From: Apophysomyces variabilis
Taxonomy: Eukaryota > Mucoromycota > Mucoromycetes > Mucorales > Mucoraceae
Length of the DNA stretch: 64,000 bases
Reading direction: 5' to 3'
NCBI GenBank assembly: GCA_002749535.1
Contig: MZZL01000408.1
Location: 542,693 to 606,692 of the forward strand
The translations under genes and the position numbers were made by a program. Of this stretch, positions 58,701-64,000 are shown piece by piece. Under the pieces are notes generated by a model. That model did no database searches, was not told where the DNA came from, and saw nothing but the letters and a program-made list of their open reading frames with translations. How positions within the stretch are numbered: position 1 is the stretch's first letter; the number at the start of each line of letters is the position of its first letter.

Positions 58701-59233
58701 TCATACTCAGGATTTGTTTTAGCTAAAGCCGTGTTTATTTCTGGCATTTTATATGAATTCATGGAGTATTACTTTTGTATATGAGAATAATCAATGATTG
58801 CTATGATGTAAGGGAACATGGATTAGGTGATATCAGAAAGGGGTGCAAATAAGGGGGGTTGTCCAAATCGCTTTTGTTGTGAAACCCGACCATGAATGGA
58901 TGAATCTCCTCCCCACGTCACACAAGGTTACCGTAAAGTGAAGTGCATAATGCTTTTTCTTTTTCTTTGCTTTGCATCTTCGATCCAACTCCTTCTTGCT
59001 TCTCCTTGATTTTCTCTTTTTTACTCACGCCTTTTTCCCTCCCCCTTTCTCTTTGTCAGTCTGTCTTTCCTTCGTCCTGCAATAGTTTCTTTAAACTTGA
59101 AAAAGGTCAAAGAAGACTGTCGCACCCCCCTCCCCCATCATTTTGCAACTTACCAAACTACTTTAGTAGCACCTCGTTTATTCATTCTCCGTGAATTATC
59201 GATAAAGCTGCTTTCAGAAGCCTGAGAAACGCC
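55743..59233. other. 3.5-kb gene-poor region
   Basis: Only frames of 60-83 codons occur (for example 56321-56539, 57653-57859, 57786-58001 and 58571-58762, minus; 58943-59194, plus). None has family resemblance or a clear splice model. The T/C-rich stretch from about 58950 to the start codon looks like the Bck1 promoter and leader. Nothing else was recognised. Confidence 0.5.
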
Positions 59234-62200
59234 ATGTTCAGACAAACCAACACATCAACTGATGAATTACCCAATCTTCCAGACGATGACTTTGTAGATC
59301 AGTGGAATCAAGAAAAAGTCACCAGCTGGTTAGAAGAAAAAGGTTGGGGACATATTGCATCCACCTTCGAAGGTAAAAAAAAGATCCGATCAAAAAAAAC
59401 ATCCAAAAAAAGACTGGATCGCTGACAGCTAAGGTAGAACATGGCATATGTGGTGAATGGTTCTTTCGTATAACGTTGGCAGAATTGGTTAAATATTTGC
59501 CACGCCCAATCACCACTTATGCAGAACGACGGAGACTTTTAAACGACATCAGATCCTTAGGTGCCGCCACAGGCGATCAGAAACCAACACCAAACGTACC
59601 GGCCCATGTATGTCCGATATTTTAAATCTACAAAGCGCTAGCAGTTTGAACTAAAGAAGCACACAATCGTAGATATCCATAAACACCAATTTACATACCT
59701 TTCTCGACAACCGTAGCCCGAGTCTACCTTCAGCTGGCACACCAACCTCTGGACATTTACCGAGTAACTCACCTGCTACACCTTCAAGCGCTTCACGAAC
59801 GGTTTGCGAGTGTCATACAGATAATAGTCATCATATTGACCATCCAAGAGATAGTGGCATAGGGTATCTCTGTGCCACTCATTACTCCTCAGTTCCATCA
59901 CCATCGTTATCGCCATCTTCATCCGATTTCCCTACATCATTTCATCGAACCAACAAGAATTCCCCGACACGCACATATTCACCAAAAGCTGCATTCACAA
60001 AACTACGAAATACATTGATGCCTCATTCCAACACTACAGCCACATCTTCATCTACAATTAGCGCCTCTACTAGTAGTAGCAGTGCAGTTACTACTCCTCC
60101 AGCACCCCTCATTAGTCCGCGGACCTCGTCCATGAAATACGACGCTGCCGCACTTGAAGCCGAAATGGATGAGAGGCTTAAACATCCACTATCCATTACA
60201 CCACGAATATCGTCGACGCCTGATAAGCTTGCCAAATTCTGGGCACAGTATACGCACTGGCAACCGACATCGTCTGCTCGTGTCATGAATAAGGGGCAGA
60301 CGTCAGGGGTGAGTCTTGATAATCTAACGCTAAAAACCCCGGTCAAGAGCAATTTCGGTTCGGCATCGCACACCAAGCGCGTAAGTGCTAATCTTTTTTC
60401 AGGTCTCACAAATCTAGCTAATAAGGAATATCATGTTCAGATAACCGAACAGCGTATCCAAGTAACAGCAGACCAAGAAACATGGTATACTCTCCATGTT
60501 ACCGATGTGCATGATTCCGATCTGCTGAAGGATAGCATCCTCAAACGTATGCATCTCACCGGTGACCGCGATAAATATTATTATTTCCACGAGAACGGAC
60601 CATATCCAGGTAAGTCAGATAGAGTTTGGACTGCGCGGAGTTTATGGTTGGACTGATTTTGTATGTGCAGAGACGCCATTAAATCCGCAGGAGCTCATGT
60701 ATTTGTGCAGCACTGCCGATCACTCGGCCACTGATCGCATTTTGGTCAAACCAATGACTGAATGCGTTCCACGGGAAATACCCCGAGCTTCATCTAGCAG
60801 ATGGCCGGTGGTCCCTGAGTGCCGCATGCGTGTTTATGAACAGTACGACCAGCCTACGTGTGCCACCGTTGGCTCAGCTAATTTATCCACCCCAGAATTG
60901 GGTCATTCTCCGTCTGAGACATTATATTCTCCTTCGATAGCCTGTGCAAAGTAACTTGTTCTTAATTTTCCGTTATCACGTGCTAATCTTTTCATTGCAG
61001 AACATCAAATACTCCTGCGAGCTCGAGTATATCTATAGGAACTACTTATGCAGGAAATAGCCCGCGTATGACTGGATATCCATTCCAACACGTGCATCCT
61101 AATGCATCTTATCGGCCATTAAGTCGTCATGTTGCGTCGGCATCCCATTTGAGTTATGAACGTTCGGTGGTAGGTGTGCAATTATCCGATCCGCCTACAC
61201 CAAGACAGCACGATGATCATACAATAATGTATGACGACAGTAATTCCAAAGGCGAATTTCTGGACCCTAACTATGTTCCAAATTACTCACCTGAAAACGA
61301 CGAGATAAAATATCATCGGCAGCGAAAAAGTAGTGTTCCTTTCATTGCCGCATCCCCCCCGGAGCCGTTGGCTCGCGCGCGGCGTTCTGAACCGTCCCTT
61401 GAGAAAGTTCGACTTGACCAAGAAGATCGTCCCGATGCCGGATTTTGGGCTGTTCCACCAAAGGTACGCACGCCTGACCTGAAGACCGATAAGTCTCCCA
61501 GTGATGACCGATTCTGGGCTGTCCCGCCTCAACAGCCGACGCCAGATGCAACGCTGAAAGTTTCAGAAAATTTTAAGGGTCTGCGGCTGCAACTGCCCGG
61601 TGAAAATGAAAATGTGCCATATCCAGAGGATCTAAGCGCGTCGCCATCCACAGCATCTCCAAATAACTTTTGGGGCGAGCGACCCCCGGCAGAATTGGTG
61701 TGCCGACAGATAGAAAAATACTTTGATGACCATGATCTGGATAAAGAAATCGTAGTTAACACAATGCCATCTTCGCCACTGATAGCCCCATCCAATAACC
61801 CTTTACAGCTACCCGCCCTACCTGCCATTCGACGATCACGACATACAAAATCGATCCGTATTGTTGCGCGAGAGGCTAGTACTAAGTACAGAAATGCCCA
61901 GAAACAGCAGCGGCAGCAAGGGAATACCGTATCACGCAAGAAGAGTACGAAACTATGGGGTCAGCATGTTGTTGAAGTCAAGCCAGGGTCCGAGCGGCTA
62001 TCTTCTGTGAAAGAGCAAATCAGCTTGAGTAATGAGAACAACAATTTCGATGCAGTGCAGTGGATTCGCGGAAAATTGATTGGCAAGGGGTCCTTTGGAC
62101 GGGTGTATTTGGCGTTTAATGTGGCGACCGGAGAAGTAATTGCCGTTAAACAAGTGGAAGTTCCGAAAACCAAGTCAGACAAACTGGATGTACATCAACA

Positions 62201-63189
62201 TGACATGGTGAAAGCGTTATATCAAGAGATAGTTATGCTACGCGATCTTGATCACGAAAACATTGTACAATATTTGGGCTATGGCTCGGATGAAAGTGAG
62301 GGGGTTATCAATATCTTCCTGGAGTATGTGTCTGGTGGAAGTATCTCTAGCCGATTAGCTCTCCACGGCGCTTTTGACGAATGTCTTGTGCAGTACTTCA
62401 CGCGGCAGATACTGTCAGGCCTTGCTTATTTGCATTCGCGAAATATATTGCATCGAGTTAGTATGAACCTGTTCTGTGGAGATTCGGACTTCTTTAATGC
62501 CTATTATAGGATATCAAAGCAGCCAATATTCTAGTGGAGGCTGATGGTATCTGTAAGATATCAGACTTTGGATTGTCCAAAAAGAATGACTACGACGAAG
62601 TGTATGATCAGAATTCGCGAATGTCCCTACGAGGATCTATTTATTGGTACGTATATCAATGTTGTTCAGTTTAGTTATTGAAGTTTATACATCGTAGGAT
62701 GGCACCTGAAGTCGTCAAAAACGAACCTTATAGTGCCAAAGTTGATATTTGGAGTCTTGGCTGTACAGTCATCGAAATGTTTACTGGACAGCGGCCATGG
62801 CTGACATACACTCAGATTGCTGCAATCTACAATGTAAGCTTGCAATGGTTCTGAGCAAACTTTTCGGGAACCTATTGGTTGATATTTTTGTTTCTAGCTT
62901 GGTCGACATAACTCGCCAGATATACCAAACGGGATATCCGATATTGCTAAGGATTTCTTGAGGCTATGTTTCGTCATGTAATTAGTTATTTCACATTACA
63001 TAACATTCGCATATTGATAGTTAACAATTAGCGATCCAAGCCAGAGACCTACAGCTACTGTATTATTGTCTCATCCATTCTGTCAGCTGGATCCTTCATT
63101 CGACTTCAAGGTACAGGCTCTAGAAGGAAATCTTTTGGAAATGGACTGACGGGCTCTTTTAGGATTACGTGGATAAAGGAAAAGTCTAG
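59234..63189 (+). CDS. bck1: MAPKKK of the cell-wall-integrity pathway, Bck1/Mkh1 type
   Basis: Ten exons (59234-59372, 59429-59607, 59673-60609, 60671-60950, 61001-62456, 62510-62646, 62698-62833, 62898-62977, 63032-63110, 63163-63189) give 1149 aa. Residues ~20-95 are SAM-like ([40 protein letters not shown]). A Ser/Thr/Pro-rich region follows, then a Ras-binding-like fold (~380-490: [40 protein letters not shown]). The C-terminal kinase has [20 protein letters not shown] in [48 protein letters not shown] and PFCQLDPSF. Bck1 sits below protein kinase C and activates Mkk/Mpk1 under wall stress. Introns interrupt HRD and the activation segment. Confidence 0.93.
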
Positions 63190-63861
63190 TTGAAACATTC
63201 ATGTAATTAAGCACTAATTCCGATCGATTCGCGACCGAAGCGATAGATGATAGGAGGACAACCGACATCAAAAAAGTCAAATTTATATCATTGTTACAAA
63301 GCATAACGAGCACAATCACATTAACAAAGGGAAGAAAAGCTCAAAATCCAAGTCATATAAAAAAAAGCCACGAAAAGAAGTCATGTATTTCGTTATGATT
63401 TTATTTCGTTTCAACACTGTTTATTGAACGATTTTTTACGCTATTCTAAATAAATCTCGCTAAAGAATAAGATAATATGCGTCATTAGTAAATGATTTGT
63501 AGGGGATGTACATTTTACTTACATGAACTTGATCCTTCACTGGATACAAAATTTTGTTCGACTAGCATAAAAGAATATATTTTATAGTTAGTAAATGAGA
63601 AATATATGCTGTATGTCTTTTTTTCTTATCACCGAAGGGTTTTCCCGCGTGATCGTGGGGACAGGAGCCGCATCTATTACCGGTGGGCACGGTAGAAGAG
63701 AGTAAGAAGCGACGACAGTCTGCTTTTTCTGACTAGCGCATAGTGAGGACGTGGATGATGCAGAACTCGGCGAGGACTTGGAAGATGTAAGGATGAGTGA
63801 CAACAGCGTAGGCAAACAGAGGACTGATTCACTTACCGAAAGGGAGACATGGAGCTAGTCA
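63190..63861. other. Intergenic region, possible convergent 3' ends
   Basis: An A/T-rich spacer after bck1. A 75-codon minus-strand frame (63588-63815) is Ser-rich and unconvincing. If the partial gene at the right edge is real, this holds its 3' UTR, which includes a GTAAGT-like donor near 63836. Confidence 0.5.
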
Positions 63862-64000
63862 CTAAGCCAAGGTGGGTCTGTCAGAGGTCCTGTAGATTAA
63901 AAACGTAAACACGTAGCATGAGTCATCCTGTACATATGATCAACACGAAGTAATTACCCGGGATGTTTCTGGAGAACAGAGCCAAAGAGTGAAAAGACGT
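63862..64000 (-). CDS. Possible 3' end of a gene running off the window
   Basis: On the minus strand a frame entering at 64000 reads FSLFGSVLQKHPG. It splices in phase through a 68-nt intron (63890-63957, GTAATT donor, CTACAG acceptor) to TSDRPTLA and a stop at 63862. Good intron signals support it, but only about 20 residues are visible and no family can be named. Confidence 0.3.

Noticed and set aside
61287..61939. Minus-strand frames of 69-136 codons
   Set aside because: They are antisense to the long Bck1 exon; no independent support.

Overview
This is a nuclear window from a filamentous fungus. The genes are dense and split by many short introns (mostly about 47-125 nt, largest seen 235 nt), with pyrimidine-rich 3' intron ends and A/T-rich spacers. 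Fungal families (Bck1-type MAPKKK, Tem1/Spg1 GTPase, Coq11, Hap2, carboxypeptidase Y) sit beside genes also typical of animals and early-diverging fungi (HOOK, SCYL2, JTB-like, Lines-like, PAQR). That mix, plus a tandem 'DUF8032-like' protein, suggests Mucoromycota and probably Mucorales. The placement is inference from gene content; no rRNA or tRNA was seen. One ambiguous base (N at 42110) lies between two identical 457-bp segments, which marks this as an assembled scaffold.

Layout. 2-4 kb: a coiled-coil, Ser/Pro-rich protein and a small unknown gene. 4.7-5.8 kb (-): a multipass membrane protein. 7.3 kb: a small secreted double-psi beta-barrel protein. 7.8-8.8 kb (-): Spg1/Tem1 GTPase. 9.4-10.8 kb: a PAQR/Izh receptor. 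11.3-12.3 kb (-): an unknown 333-aa protein. 12.5-13.8 kb (-): Coq11. 14-17.2 kb (-): SCYL2-type pseudokinase. 17.9-18.7 kb (-): a new 201-aa protein. 18.7-20.4 kb: Rad60/Esc2-type SUMO-like protein. 20.9-21.7 kb: secreted PEBP. 22.3-24.2 kb: serine carboxypeptidase. 27.5-29.7 kb: polyQ protein with a duplicated domain. 30.5-32.1 kb: SANT-like protein. 32.8-34.2 kb: TFIIS. 36.2-38.8 kb: RA-PH protein. 39.1-40.1 kb (-): Hap2. 40.4-42.0 kb: Lines-like protein. 42.6-44.1 kb (-): secreted Lys/Asp/Pro-rich protein. 47.2-47.9 kb: JTB-like protein. 48.0-49.6 kb (-): membrane alpha/beta hydrolase. 52.6-55.7 kb: HOOK. 59.2-63.2 kb: Bck1 MAPKKK. The right edge may hold the 3' end of another minus-strand gene.

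Functionally the set is housekeeping and growth related: cell-wall-integrity signalling (Bck1), septation/mitotic exit (Spg1), endosome/dynein transport (HOOK, SCYL2), transcription (TFIIS, Hap2, SANT), SUMO-linked genome stability (Rad60), coenzyme Q (Coq11) and secretion. Genes are not in operons. Exon models below were rebuilt by hand. The coordinates given span first to last coding base including introns, and reading phase was checked at the junctions listed.

Two genome-level signals stand out. Many introns (13 listed, out of roughly a hundred) appear to end in AAG, and three use a GC-AG pair with the same GCAAGT donor. The 457-bp duplication around the N is very likely an unmerged contig overlap. 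About 3 kb on either side of the HOOK gene has no recognisable gene.
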